Source: Cymbomonas tetramitiformis (taxonomy: Eukaryota > Chlorophyta > Pyramimonadophyceae > Pyramimonadales > Pyramimonadaceae). Taken from it: a stretch of 64,000 nucleotides of DNA. The translations under genes were made by a program, and so were the position numbers. Numbering within the stretch: the stretch's first letter is position 1; the number at the start of each line of letters is the position of its first letter. Of this stretch, positions 42,360 through 61,245 are shown piece after piece. The stretch covers positions 1 through 64,000 of the forward strand of contig LGRX02035339.1 in NCBI GenBank assembly GCA_001247695.2, written 5' to 3'. The notes under the pieces were generated by a model, which saw only the letters and a program-made list of their open reading frames with translations, searched no databases and had not been told where the DNA came from.

Positions 42360-43770
42360 TTTTTGTTTTGTAAAAGACTGCAGATTACAGTTCTGACGCC
42401 AACATTCAAGCACACGTCCACAAAATGTACAACTTCACAAGCAAAAGAATGTCATATATCATAAATTGCTATATCATAACACTGTTGTTTTCGCGGTCTG
42501 AGCAAGCACTTCCTTTCTCGGAACTCACTGTTACGAAGGCAAAACAAAAATGAGCGTCTGTCTCACTCTGCTACGCCACCCTCCATATCACAGCTGCTAT
42601 CTCTAAATAAGATGTAACACCCATCCGTACTTCCGTACCCTGTCACTGCTGTAACCGCTCGCGCGTATCGTGCTGCGCGTGTCATATGTTCGTCACAGGG
42701 ACTACTGTCCCAAGTGTCACAACCCGGCTAAGGTACACGACAAGCCGCGGTTTGTGACAACCTGCGCCACAAGTGTACATCTTACACTTACAGATATCCG
42801 CGCGTGAGCGAGAGACGATATCATTACTATCGGTCATAGCTATCCCGAATCCTCATCCGGCGGAAATGCAACTATGTCACACAGATTGAAGAGTCGTCGT
42901 AATTCAACGGGGCGAACATAAGTTATGATGCTATCAAATATTCGTTCCGAGAACGGGGATCGTTAAGCTCCCACAAATTGTTTTCCGAATTTCATTTAAG
43001 CACAAATTTAAGTTACACGAAACTGAATTTATTAATGACACAATATTCTAACTCCATCAACATTTATCTAAAAATTCCCAAAGTTAGGCCTAGCCTACCT
43101 TAAGATTTAGCATGATGTGTGAATGTGATATGTACCATAAATTAATGCATTGAATGTATGGCTACTGACCATACCCAACGGTAGGGTACTACTAGTCGGG
43201 GAGGCTTTCGTATGTTGATCGTCAATTCTGAAGCTTTTTAATGAAAGCTAATGGCATAGCACAAACGAAGGAACCGCACGTTACTGTTTGACAATGACGC
43301 CCAAGGTCAAAAAGTATGTACTAGTCACCTGGGAGTAGGGCACATAATGTTATGCCTGATCAGATCCAACATTTTTTTTTGAAATCTTTCAACTCCCCCA
43401 AAAGCTGACACAAAATCAGCTGAGTGTCAATTTAAGCTGTCCAAGTTGATTTTTCGCATATATGGGTCCAATATTCGCAATATGCAAACCATCAAGCATG
43501 TGCAATATGGTAATTGTTAACGTGCGCATGTTCGCCAATTCTTATTTGGGTTTGTGCTGAACCATCTCCAGGTGACCAGTGCCAATGGACTAAGTTCCAC
43601 GAGGTATGGCTACACACCGAAAACTTGTTAAAGGTTTGCATATTTGTGTTCATCTTCTCATTTGGTTTTGTGCTGCAGCGCCTCCAGACGAGCCGTACCA
43701 CTGGACTAAGTTCCACGAGGTGATATTCTACACATACAAGCACGTTGACCTGTCAAGCTGTTTTTCTTTA
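42360..43770. other. AT-rich spacer, no gene seen
   Basis: No coding region is recognised. ACTAGTCGGGGAGGCTTTCG near 43193 is a second copy of the motif at 4756. A diverged direct repeat (CCAGTGCCAATGGACTAAGT and TACCACTGGACTAAGTTCCA) lies near 43575 and 43695. Confidence 0.5.
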
Positions 43771-43771
43771 T

Positions 43772-45085
43772 CTACTTGGTCATGAATACTAGAGCAGCTC
43801 CTGCTATGAAGGCAGAAACAACACCGGCAATGGTGTAGAAGTTGGGACCAGGAGGAGACATCATCGTGCACAGAGCCAGACAATAGTCTGAGTCGGTGTC
43901 CTCCAAAGAGTCAAACAAGCTGGCTTTGATGGGGACGGGACCATAAGTCACCTGAAACACACAACACGCATACTCTGGGAACACTTGGTATGAATTTAGC
44001 ACCCGGCAATCTTGACGCACAGAGCCAAGCAGGGCTCAGAGTCGGTGTCCTCCAAAGAGTCAAACAAGCTGGCAGTGACTGATTCCGGACCGTACGTCAC
44101 CTGTCATACACAAAGAGAGTACTGTACATTCACCGACGATTCCTTTATCCTCACAGGCCTATGCAACAACTATTCGACGGCTCGGTGCACCTGACATAGC
44201 AACTAGGTCATAATACAGGCTGGAATAACGCAGAACTGGCAGAGTTTCGACGTGAGGTTTGAAGAAGGGTGGCGCCAGGGGCACCTGGGGATCGACGCTC
44301 CATTCCTTAAGAGTCTTTTCAGAAATGCCGGCAGCGAGTAGTTCCTTCCCGAAGCTGTCTTCGGTGACCTTAGCGCCCAACCAATTCATACGCTCCGCAA
44401 GAGCCTCGAACGGAGATGCGGAAGCATGCACGCCGTTGTCGCCAGTGTCAGGGCAGGACTTGAGGCCCAGCTCCTGCCACTTGGCTAGAATTTGGCCACG
44501 GAGTGAGTCAGCAGGAGCCTCGGCAGGGTCAGTTGGGCCGAGCACTGTGCCGCGGAAGGACTCCCAAGAGAGCTTCTTGGCGTCCCACTCCACGACAAAG
44601 TAGTAGATAGAGCATCCTGGTGCCACAAACTTGCTACGCATGGACATGAAGAATCCGTTGAAGATGTAAATGTCCTGGATCTTGGCGCAGTAGAAGCCGC
44701 CACCGAACTTGACCAGGTCACCGGCTTTTTTTGCCTTACCCCACATACCATCCAAAGTGTCGGCGTCGATGCCAAGTTTAGCGGAGCCGTCCAAAGCGTT
44801 GTAAACAAGACCCTTATCCAAGGCTTCTTGCCAACCGAGCCCGAACTGCTTTTCAAACTTGTCAGAAGGCACGTTAAGCTGGTTAGGCTTAAGAAGAGTG
44901 GCTTTGCTGGCAATAGCGTAGTAGTGCTGGTCAATAAGCATTTTGGAATCGATCTCCTCAGAAGAAATAGTTCCTTCGGTGAGCACATTCAAACCCTTGG
45001 CCACCAAGCCCTCCTTCACCAAAGCTTTGACGGGGTCAGTGACCGCGTGGGGCTTGATGAAAACAAACGCGGTGTTATTAACCAT
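43772..45085 (-). CDS. nucleoside-diphosphate-kinase-like protein with duplicated tail exon and C-terminal TM segment
   Basis: The main exon starts at ATG 45085 (MVNNTAFVFIKPHAVTDP), right after an acceptor-like CCAACAG|GAAAG. It runs at least to about 44231. The N-terminus is the first strand and KPHAV turn of the NDP-kinase fold. The active-site region is DNGVHASASPFEALAERMNW with the phospho-acceptor histidine at His220. An insertion of about 70 residues in mid-domain makes it longer than the 150-residue enzymes. Two minus-strand tail exons follow, 44102-44019 (VTYGPESVTASLFDSLEDTD) and 43956-43772. The second ends in GVVSAFIAGAALVFMTK, a TM anchor. The join of main exon to tail is inferred. 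Confidence 0.65.
43868..44102 (-). repeat. tandem duplication of one exon
   Basis: About 85 bp (GAGTCGGTGTCCTCCAAAGA GTCAAACAAGCTGGC core identical) occurs at 43868-43956 and 44018-44102. Each copy has an acceptor on its 5' side (minus strand, CAG|GTGACNTAYGGTCC). The upstream copy has GT after TGC. Both are 28-codon, phase-0 units, so they could be used in series or as alternatives. Confidence 0.75.
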
Positions 45086-45367
45086 CTTTCCTGTTGGCAA
45101 GGAGACGGCGCACTTAGCCCAGTTATGTACATCCCTTGCATTGCATCGATATAAAAACTCGATATGAAAATACCACCTCAAAGTTAGCAAATAGTGTGCA
45201 ATTGTGCAGAAAGAGTTCTCGCGATGAGGAAGTAGTATCGCTCACTCGCCGCGAGTATCAAAAACAATATACACCCGTCATCTCTGCTGAATACCCCCGA
45301 CTTCTTTACCCGTCGGATCCCAGTTCAACTGCTATGCGTTCTAGAAACAAGAATGCATCACCGAGGT

Positions 45368-45703
45368 ATGGCTACTAAAGCGAAACTCAGCTGCGGCATA
45401 ACTTTGGACAGAAACACACTGGAGCGTGTTCAAGATCACGCGCAACCTCTGTAAGTTTCCACACCATGAAATTCAAAATAGACAAAGATTTCAATACGAT
45501 TATTTTACAGTGCTACTCATCAACACCGTGCTCAAACTTTCAAAGTACTGGAGATCTACCTTAGAGATCACACCGAGCTTGAAACACCGGGTAAGGACAG
45601 TGTGTTCAGAGACCCATATTCCCCAAGCGCAAACGTGTTCAGGAAAATCCCTCACCAACGTGGCGGGTGCATTGCGACGCACCTTGTTTTGAAAAAAGCT
45701 TGA
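45368..45703 (+). CDS. small two-exon gene, unrecognised
   Basis: Exons 45368-45450 and 45511-45703, with a textbook 60-bp intron (GTAAGT...TTTTACAG), give 91 residues: MATKAKLSCGITLDRNTLER, then HRAQTFKVLEIYLRDHTELE and a basic end. An upstream ATG at 45332 opens a 14-codon frame. Transcribed divergently from the NDP-kinase-like gene, about 280 bp between starts, so a shared promoter is possible. No family recognised. Confidence 0.4.
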
Positions 45704-46190
45704 AGAATAACAACCTGATAAAATCAGTGTGTAGCGAGGAAAAGACTTGGGCTTACAGTCCTGCTCGTTTTGTGCACACTCCGACTCGACTCACGACTGC
45801 AGACAAGTCGACTCGACAGCTCGACACACGAGATGAGAGAGGCTGGGTGCCGACCTGCCGAGGCTTTCCAATGAACTTGGAACATCTCAGCACGTCAGCA
45901 GCAGGCGAAGGGTGCGGGTGCTCCCATCCCATCCGCATCCCACGGGGCGCCAGCGCCAGCGCCAGGGTTACGGTCATACTGTCCCAGTGTGAGTGACATG
46001 TTCAAAATTGCTGCGCCGCGCCGCGCCGCGCCGTCATCGTCAGGCGTCACTGTGACGACGGCGACGACAGCGACATCGACACCATGCACAAACGTTGCGC
46101 CGAAATTAACGTGGACGAGCCCCCACTACTATACGCTTCTCAACGACTCCGATATCGACGCGCGTCCGTAAAAATCGAGTTTTTATCGGA
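45704..46190. other. spacer with short GC repeats
   Basis: No gene seen. It contains GCCAGCGCCAGCGCCAGG and CGCCGCGCCGCGCCGCGCCG runs. The copia remnant begins after it. Confidence 0.5.
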
Positions 46191-46210
46191 ATGAAGATCC
46201 ACATGACCGG

Positions 46211-46828
46211 ATGGAGATGTTCGGATTTATCAGAATCGCGCAGCAGGAGCCGGGTGTGTCTGCTCTGGCTCTGTCTACGGCCTTCCCTGCAGCTGACACT
46301 TCTTGGATGCAGAGGGCGGCCACGTTCTTCGAGAATCATGCTATGGGTCATGGTCAGATGGGCCCCGCCTCCCCCATACACTACCGGGAGGCTGAGCCTG
46401 TTCCTGACAGCAGCCTGTATGCCCTGCCTCACGCGGTGCCAGTACCATTTGATGGCACGGGCTACGAGGACGGTCCGCGGGAGTACCACTCTCAGCGGTC
46501 TGGCATGTATGGTACCTCTGGACCCTTCATTCCCAGGCTGGAGCTCCCGGTGGCTGTCATGATTGACAACCAGGCGGCCTCCTCCATTCTGAGGAATGTC
46601 ATGCTATCCACCAAGATTAAGCATGTGTTGATCCGTTTTCACTGCTTTCGGGGGTGGGTGTGTGCTGGGTACCTAGTGCCTGTTTACATCAACACTTTAC
46701 TCAACCTGGCTGATATCTTCACCAAACCTCTTCCTGGGCTCAAGGACAAGGTGCGGGTGATCATCAGCATGATCGAGTCCTTCATGGACGTGATCCGCCC
46801 GCACCCCAGTGGTGCGGGTGACTCCTAG
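46211..46828 (+). pseudogene. Ty1/copia RNase H remnant
   Basis: The second half of this frame is the C-terminal part of a copia RNase H: VMIDNQAASSILRN, STKIKHVLIRFHCFR and NLADIFTKPLP, the 'K.KHI..R.H..R' and 'ADIFTK.L' hallmarks. The catalytic part, RT and integrase are absent, so this is a 5'-deleted remnant. The first half (about 95 residues, FPAADTSWMQRAATFFENHA) is not typical of copia and may come from elsewhere. Confidence 0.7.
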
Positions 46829-47620
46829 GTTCTCTGGTCCTCTGTCCGGCTGAGCTGCAGGCCTATGAGCCGGCAGCGGTCGGGCAAGGGGTCTTTCTGG
46901 TCTGACTGGATTGATGCCCTTTGACGTGGTGCCCTTCTGGACTGGACTTTGTGTTCGTGGACAGACTGGTACCTATGACCTGCCCTATGAGACCTTAGAC
47001 ACCGACAGCTCTACTCTGACCTTAAGCACATCTGACTGGATTCTGGCCTTTGACTACATCCTGTACTTCTTTGACATCTTCTATGACCTCCAGTACTGGT
47101 TGACCGTCGAGCTGGGCAGCATCGGATGAGAGTATCTATCGGGGAGCGAGATCTGGCGGAGACCAGTCACTATTTTCATATCCTTGTGGCAGTCCACCTA
47201 GTTGGCATGCATATACTAGTACTTTAACATTCGGTTTAGAGGGTTAGCCGGAAGCGGGGATGGCGGCAGGTCGGCCCTTTGGTTGATGTTGTTCTGATCC
47301 GTGGACGGGGACCTCTTAGTTTGCATTAGCTACCTGTTTCACATTCTTGTGCCACCTCCGCCGAGGTGGTGTGCTGAGATTCAGTAGTTCAGTACCGCGT
47401 ATGACGTATGACAGTGACAGTGACAGTACAGTGACTTCCTACCTGTACTCAGTAGTTCGACTTCGGTAGCTTAGACTGTGACACACGATATGATTGCCTA
47501 GTGACGGCCTCAGAGCTTAGATAGCCTGAGAGTCGTGTTTTCATTTCTATCTTTTGATATACCCGATTGCCTCGCTCAAACCCTACGGCGTTCAGCGTTT
47601 TCACTGTGTCACTAGGACAT
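46829..47620. other. probable LTR/UTR region between two retroelements
   Basis: A short Asp/Tyr-rich frame (46911-47129) follows the RNase H. The rest carries LTR-like words (GTATGACAGTGACAGTGACA, TGACAGTA), but no matching copy defining LTR borders was found in the window. Confidence 0.35.
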
Positions 47621-47621
47621 T

Positions 47622-49916
47622 CTAGTAGGTACCACTGTTTGTCAAATCATGCGTAGAGCAAATCGAGAGAATTGAAGACGCGCCGATGTCGTCGCAGGCA
47701 GTCATACCGGGTGCAACCGGTTCGGTCCTGTGCCGAATTGAGGAAGAAAGTTCATCCCCGTCTCCACCGCCCCAGGCGGGTGGCTCGTAGTCCGGCGATG
47801 GCGGAGCACCACCCGGCGAGGGCGGCGCAGTAATAATCGGAGCTGCCTCAGGTGGTTGCGGGGGGCCTGGGAGCCACGTCCACCCGTACCCGTACGTAGT
47901 ACGGTACCAGCTGTGGTACCAGCCCTCCGGCTGCCAGTAGAGATCCGGCGGGATGGCTGTGGGCGTCAGCTCACCAGCACCACCGACCTCGTCGCCGATG
48001 CGCCCTGTTGCCGAAGATGTTGGCGCGGAGCAATCACTTGAAGGCGCGGCAGTCGCACAAATAACAAACATCAGGCAGACTGCGAGAGACGTGAGGGCAG
48101 AGTACCCAAAGCCCAACGGCGGTCTGCCGCAGCCAAGAGCCTGCCGCGGCGGCGGATCACCCTCGTCGTCATCTTCGGACTCCTCCTCAGTCACCGAAAC
48201 TGAATCAACGGGTGCCACGGGCCCCATGCAATGCATCGCGAGAGGCGGGTTAGGGTTAGTGAGTTCAAGCCGCACCGCAAACTTGTCCATGAAGGACGTG
48301 TCTGGCTCGTGGGCGTGCAGCGCGCTGACGGGGTACATGCCCTCGTCGGACACCACCGACTGCGGAGTGGCAGGCGGTGCTGGCGGTGGCGGCACGTCCA
48401 GAGCGTCGTCCGGGATCTTGTCGTGGACTTGGAAGTTGTTGACGTGCATGACACCACCAACCGCGCAGACCCCGAAGCGGGTGTCAGCGGGTTGGCAGCA
48501 TTCCAGATACTCGTCGATGGCGTGAGTCTCAACGGTGTCGCCAACACAGAAGGAGGCGGCGGAGAGATCCTCGAGCATTACGGGCTTGCCGCCCGCCAAG
48601 AAGCATAGCGCGTCGAAGCGGTCGGTGTCGTTGTTGTCGATGGCGTGCTGGAAGGCAGCGGCGTAGAAGTCGCCCTCCACCTCCTGAACCGCGAAAGAAT
48701 GCGCCCCAGCAGCTGTCTTCTCCGCACGCGAACCGCCGTGCGGGCAGTCGCGGTGCCAATGCCTAGCTTGCGCTGACGTGCACGTCGAGTGCTGGCAAAG
48801 CGGGATGGCCTGTCCAGTCCCACGATGAAACGCCACAAGCTTCGAATTCCCCTGCGAGTAATTCCCCTCCGGGAGCAGAGAGGCTGCGAAGCGGTACTTC
48901 AACCATGTGCGTGGGTTGTGAGGCTTCTCCGCGCGGGGAGTGAAGCCCTTTCCGTTGACCTTGTCGGAGAGAACGCGCACCTCCTTGCGTAACGCGAGGA
49001 GGATCTCCATCACGTCGGCGTCCGCGGAAATGTGTCCGCTCGGCGGGTCGCCAAACCTCGCAGGCAACATGTGGCCGCCAACCGCAGCCGACTTCGGCGA
49101 AGCCGTGCCAGCCCGCACGTGAGCCGCATGACACTCGCGGGCCCACTGCTGAATGGTCAACAGGGACACCGCCGCCCGCTGGTCGTGCACCAGCAGGAGC
49201 CGCGACACCACAGGCCTGTAGTAGTCGGCGTCCATGGCCTGAATGAATTGCCCTTTGACGTCGTCCTCGTCCAGGGTGTTCTTGCGTTTCGCGGCGGCGA
49301 GCGCGGCGTTGAAGTCCATGATCGAGTCGTTGGGGTCCATGCCGTAGCCCAGTTCAACTGCCAGCAAGTCCGACGTCCCCTGAAAGGGTGCGTCGGCATG
49401 AAGCAGCTTACGCGCAAACTCGAGCAGAACACGTTTCCCATCCGCGGGAAACGTCTGAGCAGAGCTCTCCAACCAGTCCGAAGCTGGACTGGAAGGATGC
49501 ACGAGGAGCTCAAGGGTGGAGAAGAGGAGCTGATTGCTCTCCTCCCGCACCGTGATGCCGGCGTCGTCGAGTATAAAGAGGTCGCCCAGCTGCTCGTCCT
49601 CGGCCACGAAAGCTTCGCGAAGAGCAGCCACCATGCGGGTAAAGATGACGTGCACGTTCTTCTCGTTGCCATGGAAGCGCTCGTCCTTCAAGCCGAAGCA
49701 CTTCTTGGCGACAAATTTGGCGGCCTTCTCGTCGTGCCTGGTGCGGATCAGAGTACGGACAGCTGCCACGAATGCCGCAGGGGGTCCAGACGCTGGAGGG
49801 ACGGTCGCCGTCGGAGTCCCTGGAGTGGCCGCATGTCGGGCAGCAGCTTGGTCGAAAATAGTCGCTAGGTTCCTCCTCCGCAGAGGAGCGCTCGAAGTAG
49901 ATCTGGTGGTAACCAT
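47622..49916 (-). CDS. intact retroelement gag-like protein, 764 residues
   Basis: The frame opens at 50171. I prefer the ATG at 49916 (MVTTRSTSSAPLRRRNLATI) because it aligns with the start of the gag at 18868. A helical capsid-like region follows (FHGNEKNVHVIFTRMVAALR, QFIQAMDADYYRPVVSRLLL). Next is a knuckle-like CQHSTC...HWHRDCPH, a Pro/Asp-rich linker (TEEESEDDDEGDPPP), a TM-like stretch (ALTSLAVCLMFVICATA) and a Pro/Gly-rich tail. No protease or RT follows before the stop. The reading frame is fully intact, unlike its relative. Confidence 0.6.
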   Translation of the reverse strand: MVTTRSTSSAPLRRRNLATIFDQAAARHAATPGTPTATVPPASGPPAAFVAAVRTLIRTRHDEKAAKFVAKKCFGLKDERFHGNEKNVHVIFTRMVAALREAFVAEDEQLGDLFILDDAGITVREESNQLLFSTLELLVHPSSPASDWLESSAQTFPADGKRVLLEFARKLLHADAPFQGTSDLLAVELGYGMDPNDSIMDFNAALAAAKRKNTLDEDDVKGQFIQAMDADYYRPVVSRLLLVHDQRAAVSLLTIQQWARECHAAHVRAGTASPKSAAVGGHMLPARFGDPPSGHISADADVMEILLALRKEVRVLSDKVNGKGFTPRAEKPHNPRTWLKYRFAASLLPEGNYSQGNSKLVAFHRGTGQAIPLCQHSTCTSAQARHWHRDCPHGGSRAEKTAAGAHSFAVQEVEGDFYAAAFQHAIDNNDTDRFDALCFLAGGKPVMLEDLSAASFCVGDTVETHAIDEYLECCQPADTRFGVCAVGGVMHVNNFQVHDKIPDDALDVPPPPAPPATPQSVVSDEGMYPVSALHAHEPDTSFMDKFAVRLELTNPNPPLAMHCMGPVAPVDSVSVTEEESEDDDEGDPPPRQALGCGRPPLGFGYSALTSLAVCLMFVICATAAPSSDCSAPTSSATGRIGDEVGGAGELTPTAIPPDLYWQPEGWYHSWYRTTYGYGWTWLPGPPQPPEAAPIITAPPSPGGAPPSPDYEPPAWGGGDGDELSSSIRHRTEPVAPGMTACDDIGASSILSICSTHDLTNSGTY

Positions 49917-50179
49917 GATGAAATGACAGTAGGGGTGGAGCAAGCGGGTGTGATCGGGAAGCGGTCGCGGTGGTGGCGGCCAAGAGGTGGTGGTCGTCGA
50001 GAGCGTAAACTTGCGGATAAGGACGAAGAACTCGATGAAGTCGTGCGGACTTAAAGGATTCCCGGGTACCGCAAACGGTGTGATATCGACCAGAAGTACG
50101 GCAAAATCCAGCGAACGTAAAATCAACTCGTAAAATGCCCAAGTGCACCGTCCGCGAAGCCGCTCAATCAACCAAGCTG

Positions 50180-52720
50180 CCTAGGCCATACCACTGAACC
50201 GCGTGTGCCTCCCTAGCGACCGCTCACTCCATCCCAAGCGTCGGCGTTTAGCCACTCATAGTAGAAGCAGTGTAAAAGCGATGGTGCGAACCAAAACCTG
50301 CTAGATATACAGGGCCGATATATATCTATTTGTCGTTATACCCCAATATAGGGTTTCGATATCAGAACGGTCGGATTGATAAGATAAAAGAGATAAACAT
50401 ATACCTGACTTTAAGTTCAGGGATTAGGTTTCGGCCTACGAGTGACGGTCACCCAGACTACTCTAGGATGAGGCAGGTGACATATTTTAGGTGTCACTGT
50501 GCCAAATCCAGCATAAGCGTTATGAATCATTAGCGTTATTTGCCGTTCAAATGGACCCTATTATGGTGCTACATACCCCATATAGTCATACAGGACCTGA
50601 TATTAGACAGTAGCTATTACCTATATGCATAGTACTAGTACGCATACAGTAGTCACAGTCTCACTCTCAGTCCTTCTAGTGACATCACTCGACACATGGT
50701 GTCACACATGGCACATCGTTAGCTTGCGCTCATGGACCCATGGACCCACAGTCTATAGTCATGGACCCAGGGACCTACAGTATTTACAGCATCATATGTT
50801 CACTCTAGAGATATTCGAGCTACGCACATTCACAGAGACTCTCCGGCAGACTTATTATATTCGGATATATTACATGTTATTCGTGGGAGCAGTGTCAGAT
50901 ATATAGTACCGACTATATATTGTGGTGGTAGAATACATAATGCTTTCACTTAAGATAACATAAGAAGTCCCTTAGAAAGAGTGAAGCTCGGCTTAAGCCA
51001 GAAACCCTAAACCTGTGACACCCGTACTGTACAGAGTACTAGTACAGACAAAGGACTGTGACACACACGGGGTGTCACATCCAGCACGCCACCCTGTACT
51101 ATTACGTAGGAAGAGTTAGGGTGGAGCAGGCAGATTGTCAGGGGAAACAAAACACACCATCTCAAGCGGTGGAAACAAATTTCTAGTGGGGGCCTGCTGT
51201 GCTCTTGGCCAGGGCGGTCCCAATTCTAGCTAGCACTACACACTGAAGGTTGCTGTGCCTATGAGACAGATCTAGTTGTGCTACTAGGTGACTGAAAGCA
51301 ACTCTAGCCACCTAGGAAGTGGTCCACAGAGTAGAGTTCACATAAATTGTAGTTCGTGTTGCAGCTCTCAAATTGAAAGTCCAGACTGTAGATGCCGAAA
51401 CAGTCAGAGTCCAGGAAACCAGAGTCCAGATTGAAGATGTCGTAGGAGTCAGCCGGTCCAGTGTCCAGAAGGTCGGGGTCAGTGAAGCAGTCCACTGTGC
51501 CATTCTGATAACCAGAGTAGTGCCCGTACACCGAAGTGATCAGATAATTATGAAAGAGCTGACCTGAGAGATTAGATAACTATAGAAGAACTGACTTGAT
51601 CTCATTGGATGTGACACTGATGTGCCATTGACATGCAACTACCGGATGACATATGACATATGAATACAGAATCAGATATGGAAATTTGCCAGAATAGTTA
51701 TTTATGGTGAGTGATCGCTAATATCGCCGGCTTTTTATTTAGTAATCCTGCACCACACTGCAAGACTGCAAAGAGTAATAAGTTAATACAATAAGCTACT
51801 ATCTTCATACTGTGCCCACAACAAGTTGGTATACGTGCATGCCGCATGCCGAATTTCGAGGCCGTCGAGGAACATTCGATAGGGACCTATTCCGCGCGCA
51901 TGGTACTCTCAAGCCTACCTTTACATAAGGTACCCCTAGTCCAAGAAAATGGTTTTCTAGGTTTGAGTGCATGATGCGATTACTCGGATCAGAAGTCAAA
52001 TTTCTCCTAGAAATGCCCACCGCAGGCGTTTTTTTTTTTTACTTTTTGAAAAAAGGGAGTGCATTTTAGGGGGTTTAGAGGGTTCAAGGGGGCCTGCGGC
52101 CCAAATTAATCGCCACGGGCCAATTTTTTCTCCTCTAGCGCGGCTGTTGTTTTTCATCATTTTCTGGTACCAAGAAGGTAACCACATCTTCAAGGAGGGA
52201 TATGGCGGGAGACGCGCCAGAGCCAACTCCATCAATCTTTTGCAACTATCACTGCACATGTTCGACCTGAGGGTGAAGCACGTCACGCATTGTAATAATG
52301 TTGCTAGCTTTTCGGGGTTCGTCTTAAGTTACATCATTCCACTCCATCTTCAAGGAAGGACGCGGCACTAGAGCCAACTCCATCATTTTTTGGCAACAAG
52401 CACTGGACATGTCCGATGTATTTGTGAAATATTGCTAGAATCGTTCTTCATAACATATATAAGTTATCTACAGAAACTGAAATGTCGGTCACTTGATGAA
52501 ATATATAACTAAACGATACATAAAAAACCGATAGATGCTCAGTTCATCGGATGGTTCAGGAGTCTGTTTTTACAATTGAAACAAGCTCGCGGCATGCAGA
52601 GTTGTACATGATATCCAAGTAGGCACATTCACTCCTACAGAGGTAATGCTTAAACCCTAAGCGATGCACAAACTGAGTGTGCTTACTGAAATGGCTGTTT
52701 TGAAAATGCAACTTGTTGCG
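50180..52720. other. AT-rich intergenic and decayed repeat DNA, no gene seen
   Basis: No domain seen on either strand. A Leu/Asp/Tyr-rich frame at 51531-51304 (-) is like the short frame at 46911-47129 in composition only. Two diverged copies of a roughly 80-bp segment (CATCTTCAAGGAGGGAYATG / GCCAACTCCATCA) lie at about 52187-52265 and 52349-52425. Confidence 0.5.
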
Positions 52721-60240
<7,520 letters not shown>

Positions 60241-60247
60241 CTCGTCC

Positions 60248-60373
60248 CCAGAGTTTAGACGAGCCGCGCTTCGCGCGGCTACCCGCGATTCGATTCGAGG
60301 GCTGCGTTACTTGATGATTGTGGAGCTCGTCTAAACTCTGGTCTTTCTCGTCAAAAGCCAGAATTTAGACGAT
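60248..60373. repeat. inverted repeat with 17-bp arms and an inner hairpin
   Basis: CCAGAGTTTAGACGAGC (60248-60264) is the exact complement of 60325-60341. The loop starts with a GCCGCGCTTCGCGCGGC hairpin. A third, diverged copy CCAGAATTTAGACGAT follows at 60358-60373. It may be a small foldback element. Confidence 0.85.
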
Positions 60374-60924
60374 AAATGTCTACCTTTTTCTTACGGACCT
60401 CGGCAGTCGGCAGCTCAACAACGTATTTCGCTCCCGACTGGCTCATGATGCCGATATGTTTATGATCTGAGAGTTGAATATTTTGTTCATAACATCAGTA
60501 ACTTTTGTTTTATGCGGCGAGTTCTCACTGCAACCTCAAGGACGTCAGCTTAAGCGCGTAGGCTTCTCGAAGATTGCGATACTTAATTCACGTGAACGTC
60601 ATCTTCGCTAGTTCGTTGCATGAGCTATGGCGCTCGGAACCGAGCAAATGAAACTGTTTTGGAAAGGTATTGCACTCCTCTTTTGGTTTCCGTGTTCTAT
60701 GTTGGTAATCGAGATAGTTTGAAACACATACAGGGTAGAATATTCTGTATATCAGTGTTTTAATACTATCGTTGTACGCAAAAATATGAGGCTGAAACGG
60801 TGATAATATGTCTGTAAAAGATATAACATATGAGAGTAAGAGAGTCTAAGTAGCTTATGCTACGTGCGCTGTGTAAAGCTGTACGAGTACGGCTACGGTA
60901 ATGCTCGAGTACTCTAACACGTGG

Positions 60925-60985
60925 CTCGCGGTCACTATCGCTGTGACTCGCGGTCTCTGTCGCTGTGACTCGCGGTCTCGAGCCG
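60925..60985. repeat. 22-bp tandem repeat, about 2.5 copies
   Basis: CTCGCGGTC(A/T)CT(A/G)TCGCTGTGA occurs at 60925, 60947 and 60969. Confidence 0.8.
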
Positions 60986-61245
60986 AATAATGCAGTCATC
61001 TGTCACATGCATCGAGGAATGTCATACAGGGGCAGTACTATATATCTAGTCCCCCGTGACACCACCACATTCTGTGGATGTGTGTGGCAGTGGCATGGTA
61101 ATGTAAGACAAGCAATATATCAATATACTCGAAGACGGAGCAAGCATAGATCAGGCATTTGCATTGGCAAGAACTGGTCCTACTGGTGCCTCCGGGTCTT
61201 TAGAAATAGACATGCTCGCAGAGGCCCACCTTCCCTCGCCTCGGG

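Noticed and set aside
44159..45190. Start of the NDP-kinase-like protein at 45190
   Set aside because: The 35 residues before 45085 do not fit the family, and an acceptor-like CCAACAG lies just upstream of the ATG at 45085.
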